64,000 nucleotides of DNA from an uncultured Acidimicrobiales bacterium (GCA_958295755.1 OY282367.1:1678022-1742021); one strand, 5' to 3'; shown: positions 9,378 to 19,406, numbered from the stretch's first letter. Program-made: numbers and translations. Notes: generated from the sequence alone by a model not told the origin.

Positions 9378-10577
9378 TTATGACTGGCGCTGTATGAGTG
9401 ACATGCCGTTGAGTCGCATCACCTTATGGATGTCGTCATCGGCGAAACCTTTTAGATCGTGCACGAATGCTAGAGGATCACTCAATCCCTCGGCGTGGGG
9501 ATAGTCGGAACCGAAGATCATATGATCCACGCCCAACAGCTCGGCCAGTTGGGTCATGTCGTCCTCGTAAAATGGCGCGACCCACACATGGCGGCGGAAA
9601 GTGTCAATCGGGTCTTCCGTGAAAGCGTGACTTTGCTGCTTGAAAGTCTTCTTCATGCGACCGAACAGAGGCTCCACCCAACTCGAGCCTGTTTCAATGG
9701 TGGCGACTCGCAAATTCGGAAAACGAGTAAACACTTGACCACCAATCAATGAAGCAATCGTGTCGGCAATGGGTGCCATGCAGAGCATAGATTTTAGCGG
9801 ATCTTGACGGAAAGCCTCAAACTCGGTCTTGAAACCCCAAAGCTCAAAGAGCACCTCATAGCCAGCATCGCCAGAGTGGAAAGCCACAACGATGCCAGCT
9901 TCGTTAGCCCGAGCCCAGAACGGATCGTGGCGAGGGTCGCCGAGATGACAATAGCCGTCATCTGTTAGCACCGAAGAAGCTCGCAGGTTCACAACTCGGC
10001 AGTCTTCAGCTAAAGCCCATTCCAGCTCTTCGCATGCCTGATCCACATCTGAGAGCGTGATATAAGGTGCAGCGATGATGCGGTCTTGGTGTGAAAAACC
10101 CCAATCTTCGTTCATCCAGCGGTTGAACGCCCGAAAGGCTGCCCGCATCGCTGGAAGGTCGTTCTTCAAAGCCGACTCCATGCCCACGCCCAAAGTAGGG
10201 AAGAAGAAAGCCGACTCTATGCCTTGTCCGTCCATGTGCTCTAGCCGCTTGCTGCGGTCACGATATTCGGGGCGATCTGAGAGTTGCTCTAAATCGCCGA
10301 AGGCGTCACGGATATTGTCTGAAGACTGCTTGCCGCGGAAATATTCGTCCAAGCTACCTGGACGGGCGATGGGATCGAAGGTAGGATTAGGGATGAAGCG
10401 GTTGATTTTGCCTCCCACTAGCAATCGCTTGCGGCCGTCAATGTCGGCCCACTGCATGCAACGTTTAGCCATGGAAGGTTCGATATGGCGAATGAAGGCA
10501 TCCTCCGCCTCGTAGTAGTGGTTGTCTGCGTCAAAAGCCGCAAAACCTAAATCGACTGAAGAAGTTGTTGTTGTCAT
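9378..10577 (-). CDS. Amidohydrolase family 2 (TIM-barrel metal-dependent hydrolase)
   Basis: I take the ATG at 10577 (MTTTTSSVDLGFAAFDADNH), giving 399 residues, because a longer frame would run into the divergent serA promoter. The protein matches COG2159/PF04909 amidohydrolases. It has DADNHYYE at the N-terminus in place of DxHxH, VAFHSGDAGY in the middle, ATIETGSSWVEPLFGRMKK, and the C-terminal IFGSDYPHAEGLSDP with the catalytic Asp. Such enzymes hydrolyse or decarboxylate ring or lactone substrates. The N-terminal metal motif is degenerate (DxN), which is common in the actinobacterial branch. The specific substrate cannot be told. Confidence 0.85.
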   Translation of the reverse strand: MTTTTSSVDLGFAAFDADNHYYEAEDAFIRHIEPSMAKRCMQWADIDGRKRLLVGGKINRFIPNPTFDPIARPGSLDEYFRGKQSSDNIRDAFGDLEQLSDRPEYRDRSKRLEHMDGQGIESAFFFPTLGVGMESALKNDLPAMRAAFRAFNRWMNEDWGFSHQDRIIAAPYITLSDVDQACEELEWALAEDCRVVNLRASSVLTDDGYCHLGDPRHDPFWARANEAGIVVAFHSGDAGYEVLFELWGFKTEFEAFRQDPLKSMLCMAPIADTIASLIGGQVFTRFPNLRVATIETGSSWVEPLFGRMKKTFKQQSHAFTEDPIDTFRRHVWVAPFYEDDMTQLAELLGVDHMIFGSDYPHAEGLSDPLAFVHDLKGFADDDIHKVMRLNGMSLIQRQS

Positions 10578-10641
10578 ACAATTCAGGCTAGTCGTCACTG
10601 CAATAATTATCAACAGCAAAAAATATCTACAGTAAGAGGTA

Positions 10642-12216
10642 ATGGCAAAAATCCTGATCACCGAGAAAATCTCAGAATCCGGCATTGAGCAGCTGCATGA
10701 AGCCGGGCATTCTGTGGAAGTGCGTCTCGCCCTTGAGCCGGCCGAGCTGCTAGAAGCCGTAACCGACTGCGATGCTCTGATAGTGCGCTCTCAGACACAA
10801 GTCACAGAAGAAGTTCTGTTAGCAGCCAAGCAGATGCGTATCATCGCCCGCGCTGGCATCGGAGTTGACAATGTCGACACCGAAGCTGCCACTCGCCAAG
10901 GCATCGTGGTGGTGAATGCTCCGCGAGCGAATGCTCTCTCGGCCGCTGAGCACACCTTGGGATTGATCTTGGCGCAAGCCCGCCATATCCCCCAAGCTCA
11001 CGCCGACCTCATCGCAGGCAACTGGAACCGATCTCGCTTTCAAGGCGTGGAACTAGCCGAAAAGACTCTAGGTATCGTGGGCTTCGGACAGATCGGACAA
11101 CTCATTGCCGAGCGCGCCTCTAGCTTCGGCATGTACATCATCGCCCATGACCCTTACATCCCCCAAGAACGTTTCCGCCAGCTAGGTGCTGAGCCTCGTG
11201 CCTTGGAAGAGATCATTGCCGAAGCCGATTTCGTGACATTGCATGTGGCGAAAACGCCCGAAACCACAGGGTTAGTAAACGCCAAACTGCTAGCCCACGC
11301 CAAACCTACGCTGCGAGTGGTGAATGTGTCAAGAGGCGGAATCATAGACGAGAACGATCTCGCCGAAGCTATCCAGTCGGGTCAGATCGCAGGCGCGGCT
11401 TTGGATGTGTTTGAAGAAGAGCCTCTTACCGACTCGCCGCTGTTCGGGCTACCCGGTGTGGTAGTGACGCCGCATTTAGGCGCAAGCACCATAGAAGCGC
11501 AGGAAAAAGCTGGGATTTCCGTGGCTAAACAAGTCAGCAATATGCTGGCAGGAAGACTGCCGCGCTTCGCCGTGAACATCCACGCCAGCCAGACACCCGA
11601 AGAGCTGTTGCCCTATTTGTCGCTGTGCGAACAGCTGGGCGGAATTTTCGGATCACTTGTGAAGAGCTTGCCTGAGACGGTAGAGATAGAGTTCAGCGGG
11701 CAGATCGGTGAAGTCGACACGAAGATGGGCATGTTGGCAATGCTGACTGGTTTGCTGAGCCCAGTTTGTGACGACCCTGTTTCGTATGTGAATGCCGAAG
11801 AAGTGGCCCGCAACCGAGGTATTGAAGTGCGAGTGATTAACACCAGCGCACCGAAAGACTATGTGAGCGAAGTGACTTTACGAGGAGGCGGACACGGCGT
11901 GGGAGGAGCTCTGCTGGGGGTGCGGGCGGAGCCTCGCATCATCTGGATGGAAGGTCACCGAGTAGATCAACCACCTTCGGATCATATGGTGGTCATACGC
12001 AACAATGACAAGCCCGGCGTCATCGGGGCTATTGGTCAAGTTATGGGTGAGATGGGCGTGAACATCAGCGACATGGATGTTGGAGCGGGCGTGGAAGCCA
12101 ACGAAGCGTTGATACTGCTGGCCACAGACAAAGCGGCCGACGACGAGACTGTGGAACGGTTGCGCGCTCTCGACGCTGTGAGAAGCGTGCGCGCTATAAA
12201 CCTTTCGGCTGTCTAG
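10642..12216 (+). CDS. serA: D-3-phosphoglycerate dehydrogenase
   Basis: First enzyme of serine synthesis, oxidising 3-phosphoglycerate with NAD. The 524-residue protein is the long actinobacterial type: NAD-binding domain with GIVGFGQIGQLIAERASSFGM, catalytic segments ALIVRSQTQV, NVSRGGIIDENDLAEAI and VVTPHLGASTIEAQ (His), then the intervening ASB domain and a C-terminal ACT domain (MVVIRNNDKPGVIGAIGQVMGE) that usually gives serine feedback. The ATG is preceded by AAGAGGTA. TACAGT at 10628-10633 may be its -10 box. It is divergent from the amidohydrolase and converges with the next small gene (4-nt overlap of stops). Confidence 0.95.
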   Translation: MAKILITEKISESGIEQLHEAGHSVEVRLALEPAELLEAVTDCDALIVRSQTQVTEEVLLAAKQMRIIARAGIGVDNVDTEAATRQGIVVVNAPRANALSAAEHTLGLILAQARHIPQAHADLIAGNWNRSRFQGVELAEKTLGIVGFGQIGQLIAERASSFGMYIIAHDPYIPQERFRQLGAEPRALEEIIAEADFVTLHVAKTPETTGLVNAKLLAHAKPTLRVVNVSRGGIIDENDLAEAIQSGQIAGAALDVFEEEPLTDSPLFGLPGVVVTPHLGASTIEAQEKAGISVAKQVSNMLAGRLPRFAVNIHASQTPEELLPYLSLCEQLGGIFGSLVKSLPETVEIEFSGQIGEVDTKMGMLAMLTGLLSPVCDDPVSYVNAEEVARNRGIEVRVINTSAPKDYVSEVTLRGGGHGVGGALLGVRAEPRIIWMEGHRVDQPPSDHMVVIRNNDKPGVIGAIGQVMGEMGVNISDMDVGAGVEANEALILLATDKAADDETVERLRALDAVRSVRAINLSAV

Positions 12217-12476
12217 TCAGTTTTTTCTGCTTCTTTCTCATCTGCGGCGGCAGTATCGCCGCTAGCATCGCTGTCAGCATCATCGGCAGTGTCACCTTCT
12301 GTGGCAGAGCTGTCAGAGCTGCCGTCAGCATCACTGGTGGCATCTTCGTCTGGCGTCCATTCGCCTTCGGTGCCTTCGGTGTCTTCCGACTTGCCTTTCA
12401 TGCGCTTGCGTCCGAAGAAAACAGCTATGCCAGCGGCTAGTGCGGAGAAGATGAAGATTTTTCTTTTTTTACCCAT
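12213..12476 (-). CDS. Small membrane-anchored acidic protein
   Basis: The 87-residue product starts MGKKRKIFIFSALAAGIAVFFGRKRMKGK: a basic start, one transmembrane helix (about residues 7-21), a basic stop-transfer stretch, then a 55-residue tail made almost only of Asp, Glu, Ser, Thr, Gly and Ala. It belongs to a type of short, poorly conserved actinobacterial membrane proteins. It overlaps the serA 3' end by 4 nt on the opposite strand. The function is unknown. Confidence 0.7.
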   Translation of the reverse strand: MGKKRKIFIFSALAAGIAVFFGRKRMKGKSEDTEGTEGEWTPDEDATSDADGSSDSSATEGDTADDADSDASGDTAAADEKEAEKTD

Positions 12477-12570
12477 ATGTACATACTAGTAGCGTCTGTT
12501 GGATTTTACAAAGGAAACTCATCCAAAGAATCTAAGAATTTTCTAAGAAGAACCTTCTAAGGAATTGCTG

Positions 12571-12599
12571 TTGCGGATGTTAGAACCATTTGCTATAGT
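12571..12599 (+). promoter_or_regulatory. Promoter of the leuA leader
   Basis: TTGCGG at 12571-12576 and TATAGT at 12594-12599 are separated by exactly 17 nt. Transcription would begin 7-8 nt downstream, at or next to the A of the leader-peptide ATG (12607), so the leader peptide mRNA would be leaderless. Confidence 0.6.
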
Positions 12600-12606
12600 G
12601 GTATCA

Positions 12607-12678
12607 ATGACAAACCAGTTTTCGAGCTACTACAAAAACGGCAGTACCGACAACAGCTACGACCTACTCCTTCTCTAG
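12607..12678 (+). CDS. leuL: leu leader peptide (23 residues, four consecutive Leu codons)
   Basis: A 23-residue frame ends with CTA CTC CTT CTC TAG, four leucine codons just before the stop (12664-12675). There is no Shine-Dalgarno sequence. The ATG sits at the predicted transcription start. The stop is followed directly by a strong hairpin and then a terminator, and leuA follows at 12819. This is the classical architecture of a leucine attenuator: a ribosome stalled at the Leu codons when charged tRNA-Leu is scarce changes downstream RNA folding. Attenuation of leu genes is known in actinobacteria. The peptide itself has no function beyond being translated. Confidence 0.85.
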   Translation: MTNQFSSYYKNGSTDNSYDLLLL

Positions 12679-12679
12679 C

Positions 12680-12736
12680 GCGAGCACCCGCCCTCGGTGC
12701 TCGCCTTGCCTCCTGTCATTTGGCAGGAGGTTTTTT
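12680..12736 (+). terminator. leuA attenuator: protector hairpin plus terminator
   Basis: Two hairpins follow the leader peptide. The first is a perfect 9-bp stem, GCGAGCACC (12680-12688) with GGTGCTCGC (12696-12704) and a 7-nt loop. The second is CCTCCTG (12709-12715) with CAGGAGG (12724-12730), followed by six T at 12731-12736, a standard intrinsic terminator. A ribosome stalled on the Leu codons would cover the 5' arm of the first hairpin. I could not identify a single clear antiterminator pairing; GCC-containing bases just before the terminator can pair with GGCAGG in an alternative fold. Confidence 0.8.
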
Positions 12737-12818
12737 AATTCTGGGTCAAGTTTTACCACCAATAGTTTTACCACCAAAAGACAGACAAATAATCCCAACA
12801 ACCTATAGGAGACAAGCC

Positions 12819-14411
12819 ATGGACACTCAAACCATGTCAGATCAAGTCAAGATTTTTGACACTACCTTGCGTGACGGCGAGCAGTCGCCGGGCATCTCGC
12901 TTGACGAGGGCGAGAAGGTAGAGATCGCAGAGCAGCTGGCTCGTCTCGGCGTAGACATCATAGAGGCAGGCTTCCCTGTGGCTAGCCAAGGCGACTTTGA
13001 AGCTGTCCATGCGATAGCCAATGCCATCTCAGGGCCAACTATCTGTGGTCTTTCACGCACTGCACACAAAGACATAGACCGCTGCTGGGAGGCCATTGAG
13101 CCTGCCGAGAAGCGGCGCATCCATACCTTCATCGCCACCAGCCCGACCCATATGAAGCACAAACTGCGTATGACACCCGAGCAAGTCAAAGAAGAAGCAC
13201 GCTCTGCTGTGCGCCACGCTCGCAGCTACACCGAAGATGTGGAGTTCTCGCCCGAGGACGCCTCTCGTAGCGACTTTGACTTCATGTGCGAAGTGCTGCA
13301 GATAGCTGTGGAAGAGGGAGCCACCACCTTGAACATCCCCGACACTGTGGGCTATGGCGTACCCGAAGATTACGCCGCCAAGATACGCTCTATCCGCGAG
13401 CGGGTGAGCGGCGACTATGTCATCTCTACCCACTGCCATAACGACCTCGGCTTGGCGGTAGCTAATTCGCTGGCGGGGGTGATGGCTGGTGCTAGGCAAG
13501 TGGAGTGCGCTGTCAATGGCATCGGCGAGCGGGCTGGCAATGCCGCTTTAGAAGAAATCGCTATGGCTGTGAAGACTCGCTCGGACTACTTTGAGGGCTT
13601 GGATGTAAACATCAACACTAAAGAGCTGCAGCGCACCAGCAAACTGGTGAGCCGTCTCACCGGGTATCCCGTCCAATACAACAAAGCTGTGGTGGGGCGC
13701 AACGCTTTCGCTCACGAAGCGGGTATCCATCAGCACGGCGTGCTACGTGAGCGCACCACTTATGAGATCATGGACCCAGACGCGGTGGGGCAAGGCGAAA
13801 GCCAGATTGTGCTGGGCAAACATTCGGGGCGATACGCTTTCGCCGACCGCCTGCGACAGCTCGGCTACGACATCAAAGGCGACGCTCTGAACGCGTCATT
13901 CACCCGCTTCAAAGAGTTAGCTGACAGGAAAGTGCAGCTTTCCGATGCCGATTTGGAAGCCATTGTCGCAGACGAGGTGGGAACTTCAGGCGAAAATGTG
14001 TTTGCGTTGGAGTTTTTGGAGTGCCACGGCGGAAGCATCGCCTCGGGAACACCGCACGCCACTGTGGTGGTTAGCAAAGACGGCGAACAGAAGATGATCC
14101 GTTGCGAAGGCGACGGTATGGTTGACGCGGCCTGTTCTGCCATCAAAGAAGCCACCTGTGTGGAGGGCAAACTCACCGATTACACCGTTACTTCCGTCAC
14201 AGGTGGGGTGGATGCTTTGGCTGATGTGGCTTTGCAATTCACCTCAGAAGAGGGCATCAAAGTGGGCGGCAGAGGTCTCTCCACTGATGTGGTGGAAGCT
14301 TCGGCTAGAGCTTTCCTGAACGCTGTCAACAAGGTGAGCATCATTCGCTCAGACAGCCCGCAAGTTGCTACCGAAGACCGCCCTGGGCATCTGAGCGCAG
14401 AACTTCGCTGA
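12819..14411 (+). CDS. leuA: 2-isopropylmalate synthase
   Basis: First committed enzyme of leucine synthesis, condensing 2-oxoisovalerate with acetyl-CoA. I take the ATG at 12819, preceded by TAGGAGA, giving 530 residues; the frame runs further upstream, but that part overlaps the attenuator terminator. The protein has [16 protein letters not shown] at the start, [18 protein letters not shown] and [14 protein letters not shown] in the barrel, [10 protein letters not shown] after it, and a C-terminal LeuA allosteric domain (from about residue 400) that binds leucine. It is the bacterial ~500-residue type. Expression should respond to leucine through the attenuator; activity through feedback. 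Confidence 0.95.
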   Translation: MDTQTMSDQVKIFDTTLRDGEQSPGISLDEGEKVEIAEQLARLGVDIIEAGFPVASQGDFEAVHAIANAISGPTICGLSRTAHKDIDRCWEAIEPAEKRRIHTFIATSPTHMKHKLRMTPEQVKEEARSAVRHARSYTEDVEFSPEDASRSDFDFMCEVLQIAVEEGATTLNIPDTVGYGVPEDYAAKIRSIRERVSGDYVISTHCHNDLGLAVANSLAGVMAGARQVECAVNGIGERAGNAALEEIAMAVKTRSDYFEGLDVNINTKELQRTSKLVSRLTGYPVQYNKAVVGRNAFAHEAGIHQHGVLRERTTYEIMDPDAVGQGESQIVLGKHSGRYAFADRLRQLGYDIKGDALNASFTRFKELADRKVQLSDADLEAIVADEVGTSGENVFALEFLECHGGSIASGTPHATVVVSKDGEQKMIRCEGDGMVDAACSAIKEATCVEGKLTDYTVTSVTGGVDALADVALQFTSEEGIKVGGRGLSTDVVEASARAFLNAVNKVSIIRSDSPQVATEDRPGHLSAELR

Positions 14412-14501
14412 GGTCATGCAAGTAGTTGATGTTCTGCAAGTAGCTGAGTCTCTATAGCTGAGATTCTGCAAATAGCTAGCTCATCATCTACACTGAGAAA
14501 T
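14412..14501. repeat. Degenerate short repeats between leuA and the DtxR-like gene
   Basis: Three imperfect copies of a roughly 17-30 nt phrase built on TTCTGCAAGTAGCTGAG occupy this gap. No terminator or convincing promoter was seen. Confidence 0.45.
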
Positions 14502-15173
14502 ATGGCTTATGAGCCTCGCGAGCATCACCCAGCGTTTGAGGAATATTGTGAGGCCATCTTCGAGCTAGAAGAAGACGGTCTCAAACCGATCCAGTCTCGC
14601 CTTGCTGAACGGCTCGGGGTTTCGCGGGCGGCAGTTTCTAGAATGGTCACCAGAATGACCGAAGAAGACTTAGTCGCGAGAAGAAAGAATGGCTCGCTGA
14701 CTCTCACAGATGACGGCAAATTCTTGGCCCGCACCATCGTGCGCCGACATCGTCTAGCTGAGCGTTTTCTGACAGATGTGCTCGGAATGAACTGGACAGA
14801 CGCTCACCACGAAGCTGGCAAATGGGAACATGTCATCTCTCCTGCTGTGGAAAAAGCAATGAACCGTCTGCTGGAAGACCCTACGACTTGCCCTCACGGG
14901 AATCCCATCCCTGGCTCTTCATACGAAGAACCCGACCTCAAGCACCTTTCGCAAATGTCAAAGGGGAAGCACTTCACCATCGTGCGCATTCGCGAAGAGC
15001 TGGAGTGCACGCCGGGCCTGCTGGAATTCTTAGAGTCGGCCTCGCTTATGCCCGGCTTCAAAGGCGAAGTGCTGTTTTCGGCCCCAGACGGAGCCACCAC
15101 CGTCAACCTCGGCGAAGGCGATGTGAGAATTGAGGCTTTTGCAGCAGAGAGAATCTTAGTCAAGTCAAACTGA
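14502..15173 (+). CDS. DtxR/IdeR-family metal-dependent regulator
   Basis: The 223-residue protein follows the DtxR family order: an N-terminal winged helix (residues 5-70, with LAERLGVSRAAVSRMVTRMTEEDLV as the recognition region), a metal-binding and dimerisation domain (HRLAERFLTDVLGMNWTDAHHEAGKWEHVIS), and a C-terminal SH3-like FeoA domain. The CPHGNPIP segment carries the Cys of the activating metal site. In actinobacteria such proteins repress iron uptake and storage genes with Fe(II) or act as Mn regulators. No target site was found in this window. It has its own start 90 nt after leuA. Confidence 0.9.
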   Translation: MAYEPREHHPAFEEYCEAIFELEEDGLKPIQSRLAERLGVSRAAVSRMVTRMTEEDLVARRKNGSLTLTDDGKFLARTIVRRHRLAERFLTDVLGMNWTDAHHEAGKWEHVISPAVEKAMNRLLEDPTTCPHGNPIPGSSYEEPDLKHLSQMSKGKHFTIVRIREELECTPGLLEFLESASLMPGFKGEVLFSAPDGATTVNLGEGDVRIEAFAAERILVKSN

Positions 15174-15207
15174 GCGCAAAAGCCTCGAATAAAACACAGC
15201 GACGGCC

Positions 15208-17892
15208 TTAGCCTGGAATATCTAGCCAGGCCCTGCGAGTCAAGGTGTCTAGGTCGTTAGCTTGCAAGTAGCTACGAGAGAGCGTCCAGACATCATCAGT
15301 GATGACGATGGAACGCAGGATTTGTCTTGAAGAGTCGTAGCTGAAATATTCGGGAACGCAGACATTTACTTGGTTAGCATTTTCCACCGACGAACTCTGG
15401 AGTTTAGAGAGCAAGTCTGACAGCTCGCTGGAACTGTTCTCGCTAGCGGCAGATTGCACTTCTTCTACTACCTCGCTCAAGCTGGCACTAGTAGTATCTT
15501 CTTGACCTTCTGTACCTGGTTTGGCAAGCTGAGCGCAAACATGGTTGTTTGGAACACCTGTATTGGCAGTCCTACCGGTGCCCTGACACACTTTCACAAC
15601 AGACGTCGTTGACAGGCTTCCAGCTGTCCAACTCAGTGAAGAACTCGGCACATTGTACCATTCGCAACCTTCGGTATCGCCCGTGGGTCGAGTGGCGACG
15701 TCGTGAGATATTCGAGCGATCAGCTCTATCTCGGGCGAGTCAGCATCGGCATTAACCCGCAGAGCCAGTGCGCCGAAGTAGTTGTTTCGCCAGTTACTCA
15801 CAGGCACAACAGCCAACTGCTTGGGTGCCCACCAGAGGAACGCCCTAGCGTCCCATTCCACCTCAGAAGAGCCGCCCTCTAACACCAAGCTGTCCAGAGT
15901 GCGGGGATTGGCAGGGTCGGACACATCAAATAGGCTTACCTTCGCGCCGGTCACTCGCCCCGTGTCGGTAGCCTCCCGCCCCACGCCCAACAGCAAATCC
16001 TCGCCCACTGGATGGAGATAAGCGGAATAGCCGGTGATCTTAAGCTCACCCTCGGTGGTGGGGTTGGTTGGGTCGGATAGGTCTATCACATAGAGCGGAT
16101 CGGTCTGGCGGAAGGTCACCACATAGGCCTTGTCGGCTATATAGCGCACAGCATAAATTTCCTCGCCTCGGCCAAGATTGCCGACTTTACCGACTTCGGT
16201 GAGGGCAGAGTTGTCGTCTTCTAGAACTGTTACGAAACTCTCGGAATTCTCCCAAGAGCCACTAGTGGTGGCCACGAACAGGCGGCCTTCGTATTCGTGG
16301 AAAGCATATTGGTTGATGGGAGAACCCAATGCCGTACCAGAAGCTTCGTAATCCGCACTGCCTGCTGAGTCTAAAGAAAACTTGTGGATGACTGTCTCAC
16401 TGGATTGCGAATCATCGTTATACACCACACGGCTCACATACAGATTTCTTGTAGAGGCATAGACTGTCTCGCCGTTGGCCAGAGTTGAGACGGCATCTCT
16501 CAATCTCAGGCTTTCGCCGGTAGCGAAAGACAAAACCGATACTTGGTTGAAACCGCTGAACTCGCTGGGGGCGAATACCCTATCGCAGTCGAGTAGCTGC
16601 CCGCTGGCGATGGATTCGCCGTTGGCGGCGTGAAGGTTGTAGTAAGGGAGCCATTGATCCAGCGAGGATTCTTGTATCAGTAGCCTGTTGAAACGCGTAG
16701 CTGAAGCTTCAGAGCTGGCTGAACTATCTGAAGGCCGGACAAACCCAATCTTTTCAGGCTGTGAGCTGATCACTACACGGGCATAGCCATTTGCAGCACG
16801 GGAGCTGATATAACGGCCTTCTACCCTTAGATGTCTCACCACTTCAGGGTTTTCGGGATCGCTGATATCTACCTCGGTGATGACTACAGCATTGTTATTC
16901 GAACTCGGCGCGATTGCAATGGAGTCCACGGCTATGTCACCTGCTGTTTCTCCAGCTGAATCGTCTGGGTCGCCACCCCCGCTAAAAACACCGCCTCCGC
17001 CGGGAGGTTCAATGCCTACCGAAGAGGTGCCTATCGCAAATATTTTGTCACCCACCAAGTACATCTCTTGGTAATAGCCATCTTGCAAGGCAACCCTGCC
17101 CTGCAGCTCGGGGGTTGCGCTGGTGATGTCGGCAATCCATATCTCATCGTTTCCAGAGCGATTATTGCTGATGCCAACGATGCGGCGACCGTCGGTCTTG
17201 ACGATGTCGGCCTCGTCTACACCTTCAACTTGCACATTGGTGCCTGAAAAATCCACACCTTCAGTTGGAGTAGCACTTGGAGCAGAGGTGGTTGCTAGCC
17301 CATCGCCTGATGGCCCGGCATCATCAGCAGCAAACATGGCAGTTTCTTGCATCTCAAGATCACCTCTACCAAAAACCACTCCTAAATCGCCGTCATCTAG
17401 CCCGTAGGGGCCGACTCGCTCTAGAGCTTCGCCACGGATATAGTCCATCAGCGCATCGCATTCATCAAAAGACGAAAGCGATATCCGCGTGACTTGGCTG
17501 TCAGACTGCTGCGGATTTTGCTCTGTGCTGTCCGAAGTGTCGGGCTCTTCTACCGCCGGTATCGTGGTGGCAGTCACAGTCTCTGATTCCCCGTTCTCAT
17601 CTTCTCCGCTGCGCGGTTCAGTCGGTTCAGTTACAGGATCTGCAGGATCACCATGAGAGGTAGGGGTCGGAGTTGTCGTATCTGGAGGAAGCGTACTCGT
17701 GGGTTCTACCACAGTGGTGGTGGAAGCGGAGGGTGCCTCCGTGGTAGTCGTTGTATTGTCAACCGACTCTTCAGACGAAGAGCACTGAGTGGCAATGAGT
17801 GACACCAAAATGGCGGCTGCGAACAAACCAATCGCCATTCGGCGCGGTTTACGAGAAGTAGTTGTCGAAGTGGTAGTCGAAGTAGTGGTCAT
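15208..17892 (-). CDS. Secreted beta-propeller domain protein
   Basis: I choose the ATG at 17892 because GGAGGAT precedes it; the product is 894 residues. The N-terminus has a Thr/Ser-rich start, basic RKPRR, then a hydrophobic signal (MAIGLFAAAILVSLIATQCSSSEE). The cysteine suggests lipid anchoring, though IATQC is not a canonical lipobox. A Thr/Pro/Glu-rich linker (to about residue 130) leads to a large domain resembling PF09826, with repeated phrases such as VEGVDEADIVKTDGRRIVGIS, YVVTFRQTDPLYVIDLSDP and KVSLFDVSDPANPRTLDSL typical of propeller blades. The function of this family is not established. It lies downstream of leuC with 110 nt between them. Confidence 0.85.
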   Translation of the reverse strand: MTTTSTTTSTTTSRKPRRMAIGLFAAAILVSLIATQCSSSEESVDNTTTTTEAPSASTTTVVEPTSTLPPDTTTPTPTSHGDPADPVTEPTEPRSGEDENGESETVTATTIPAVEEPDTSDSTEQNPQQSDSQVTRISLSSFDECDALMDYIRGEALERVGPYGLDDGDLGVVFGRGDLEMQETAMFAADDAGPSGDGLATTSAPSATPTEGVDFSGTNVQVEGVDEADIVKTDGRRIVGISNNRSGNDEIWIADITSATPELQGRVALQDGYYQEMYLVGDKIFAIGTSSVGIEPPGGGGVFSGGGDPDDSAGETAGDIAVDSIAIAPSSNNNAVVITEVDISDPENPEVVRHLRVEGRYISSRAANGYARVVISSQPEKIGFVRPSDSSASSEASATRFNRLLIQESSLDQWLPYYNLHAANGESIASGQLLDCDRVFAPSEFSGFNQVSVLSFATGESLRLRDAVSTLANGETVYASTRNLYVSRVVYNDDSQSSETVIHKFSLDSAGSADYEASGTALGSPINQYAFHEYEGRLFVATTSGSWENSESFVTVLEDDNSALTEVGKVGNLGRGEEIYAVRYIADKAYVVTFRQTDPLYVIDLSDPTNPTTEGELKITGYSAYLHPVGEDLLLGVGREATDTGRVTGAKVSLFDVSDPANPRTLDSLVLEGGSSEVEWDARAFLWWAPKQLAVVPVSNWRNNYFGALALRVNADADSPEIELIARISHDVATRPTGDTEGCEWYNVPSSSLSWTAGSLSTTSVVKVCQGTGRTANTGVPNNHVCAQLAKPGTEGQEDTTSASLSEVVEEVQSAASENSSSELSDLLSKLQSSSVENANQVNVCVPEYFSYDSSRQILRSIVITDDVWTLSRSYLQANDLDTLTRRAWLDIPG

Positions 17893-18002
17893 GGTTCTTA
17901 TCCTCCAGGTCTGTTGATTTCTATTACATCTTTTGACCTTCTCTTCGTTCAAAAAGTTCCCAAGTCTCAGAAGAAAAATCTCTTTTTATCAGAGATCATT
18001 TA

Positions 18003-19406
18003 TCAGAGATCATCCGGTGTGATAAAAGTTCCTGAGATGGCAGTAGCCGCAGCCACTGCAGGCGACACAAGATGAGTGCGACCGCCACGACCTTGACGGC
18101 CTTCAAAGTTGCGATTGCTGGTGCTGGCGCAACGTTCGCCTTCTCGAAGTTTGTCGGGATTCATAGCTAAACACATAGAACAGCCCGGCTCACGCCAATC
18201 AAAACCAGCTGCACGGAACACCTCATCTAGACCTTCGGCTTCGGCTTGAGCTTTCACTTGGCCTGAGCCGGGCACAACCAAGGTACGCACGCCTGCCTTA
18301 ACCTTGCGCCCTCTCGCCACAACAGCGGCCTCGCGCAGATCTTCTATGCGGCTGTTGGTGCACGAACCGATGAATACGGTATCTACAGAAATGTCGCGTA
18401 TCGGCGTGCCTGGCGTTAGCCCCATATAGTCAAGTGCTCTGGCTGCAGAATCTTTCTGCTCCGACTCGGCGAAGCTATCAGGGTTGGGCACAGCAGCGTT
18501 GATGCTTGTTACATGTCCAGGGTTTGTGCCCCAAGTCACTTGCGGAGAGATACTGGCTGCGTCAAGGCGCACTTCACGGTCAAAGACAGCATCACTGTCG
18601 GTTGTAAGGCTGCGCCAATCGTCCAAGGCTTGCTCCCAAGCTGGGCCTTTAGGGGCACCAGGGCGAGTCTCCAGATAGGCGAAGGTGGTATCGTCGGGGG
18701 CAATCATGCCAGCCCTCGCGCCTGCCTCTATCGACATGTTGCAGACGGTCATACGGCCTTCCATGGTGAGTTTACGGATAGCTTCGCCGCGATATTCGAT
18801 GATTGAACCGATGCCACCACCCGTTCCCAAGTGGCCGATGATGGCCAAGACGATGTCCTTCGCTCCAGAACCTGCAGGCAACTGACCATCAACTGTTACA
18901 GCCAAAGTACTGGGGCGGCGTTGCGGAAGCGTCTGAGTGGCAAGCACATGTTCCACTTCGCTGGTGCCGATACCAAAAGCTAGCGCGCCGAAGGCACCGT
19001 GTGTGGAAGTATGGCTGTCGCCGCATACGACCGTCATACCCGGCTGCGTGAGACCTAACTCGGGGCCGATGACATGGACTATCCCCTGTCGGTTATGCCC
19101 CATTGGATACAGCGTGATGGCGAATTCAGCGCAGTTTTCTCTGAGCACCTCCACTTGCTTGCGTGAAACGACATCGGCTATCGGCAGGTGGATGTCGACG
19201 GTGGGCACATTGTGGTCTTCGGTGGCAAGTGTCAAATCGGGACGGCGCACCGACCTGCCAGCGGTTCGCAAACCCTCAAAAGCTTGTGGAGATGTCACCT
19301 CGTGGATGAGATGAAGGTCTATGTAGAGCAGGTCTCTGTCGCCTTCGCCACTCACCAGGTGACGTTCCCAGACTTTCTGGCTCAAAGTTTTGGCTGCTTC
19401 AGACAT
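18003..19406 (-). CDS. leuC: 3-isopropylmalate dehydratase large subunit
   Basis: The aconitase-family large subunit isomerises 2- to 3-isopropylmalate. The 467 residues include [46 protein letters not shown] and the Fe-S ligand pair in [12 protein letters not shown], as well as the conserved C-terminal [20 protein letters not shown]. It requires the small subunit LeuD, which normally follows directly; here the next minus-strand gene is the beta-propeller protein and no leuD is seen in the window. The start overlaps the greA 3' end by 8 nt, so greA and leuC are probably one transcript. Confidence 0.95.
   Translation of the reverse strand: MSEAAKTLSQKVWERHLVSGEGDRDLLYIDLHLIHEVTSPQAFEGLRTAGRSVRRPDLTLATEDHNVPTVDIHLPIADVVSRKQVEVLRENCAEFAITLYPMGHNRQGIVHVIGPELGLTQPGMTVVCGDSHTSTHGAFGALAFGIGTSEVEHVLATQTLPQRRPSTLAVTVDGQLPAGSGAKDIVLAIIGHLGTGGGIGSIIEYRGEAIRKLTMEGRMTVCNMSIEAGARAGMIAPDDTTFAYLETRPGAPKGPAWEQALDDWRSLTTDSDAVFDREVRLDAASISPQVTWGTNPGHVTSINAAVPNPDSFAESEQKDSAARALDYMGLTPGTPIRDISVDTVFIGSCTNSRIEDLREAAVVARGRKVKAGVRTLVVPGSGQVKAQAEAEGLDEVFRAAGFDWREPGCSMCLAMNPDKLREGERCASTSNRNFEGRQGRGGRTHLVSPAVAAATAISGTFITPDDL

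Noticed and set aside
12720..12818. Upstream extension of leuA to 12720
   Set aside because: It would start inside the terminator hairpin and run through an untranslated spacer; the ATG at 12819 has a good TAGGAGA site and the conserved N-terminus.
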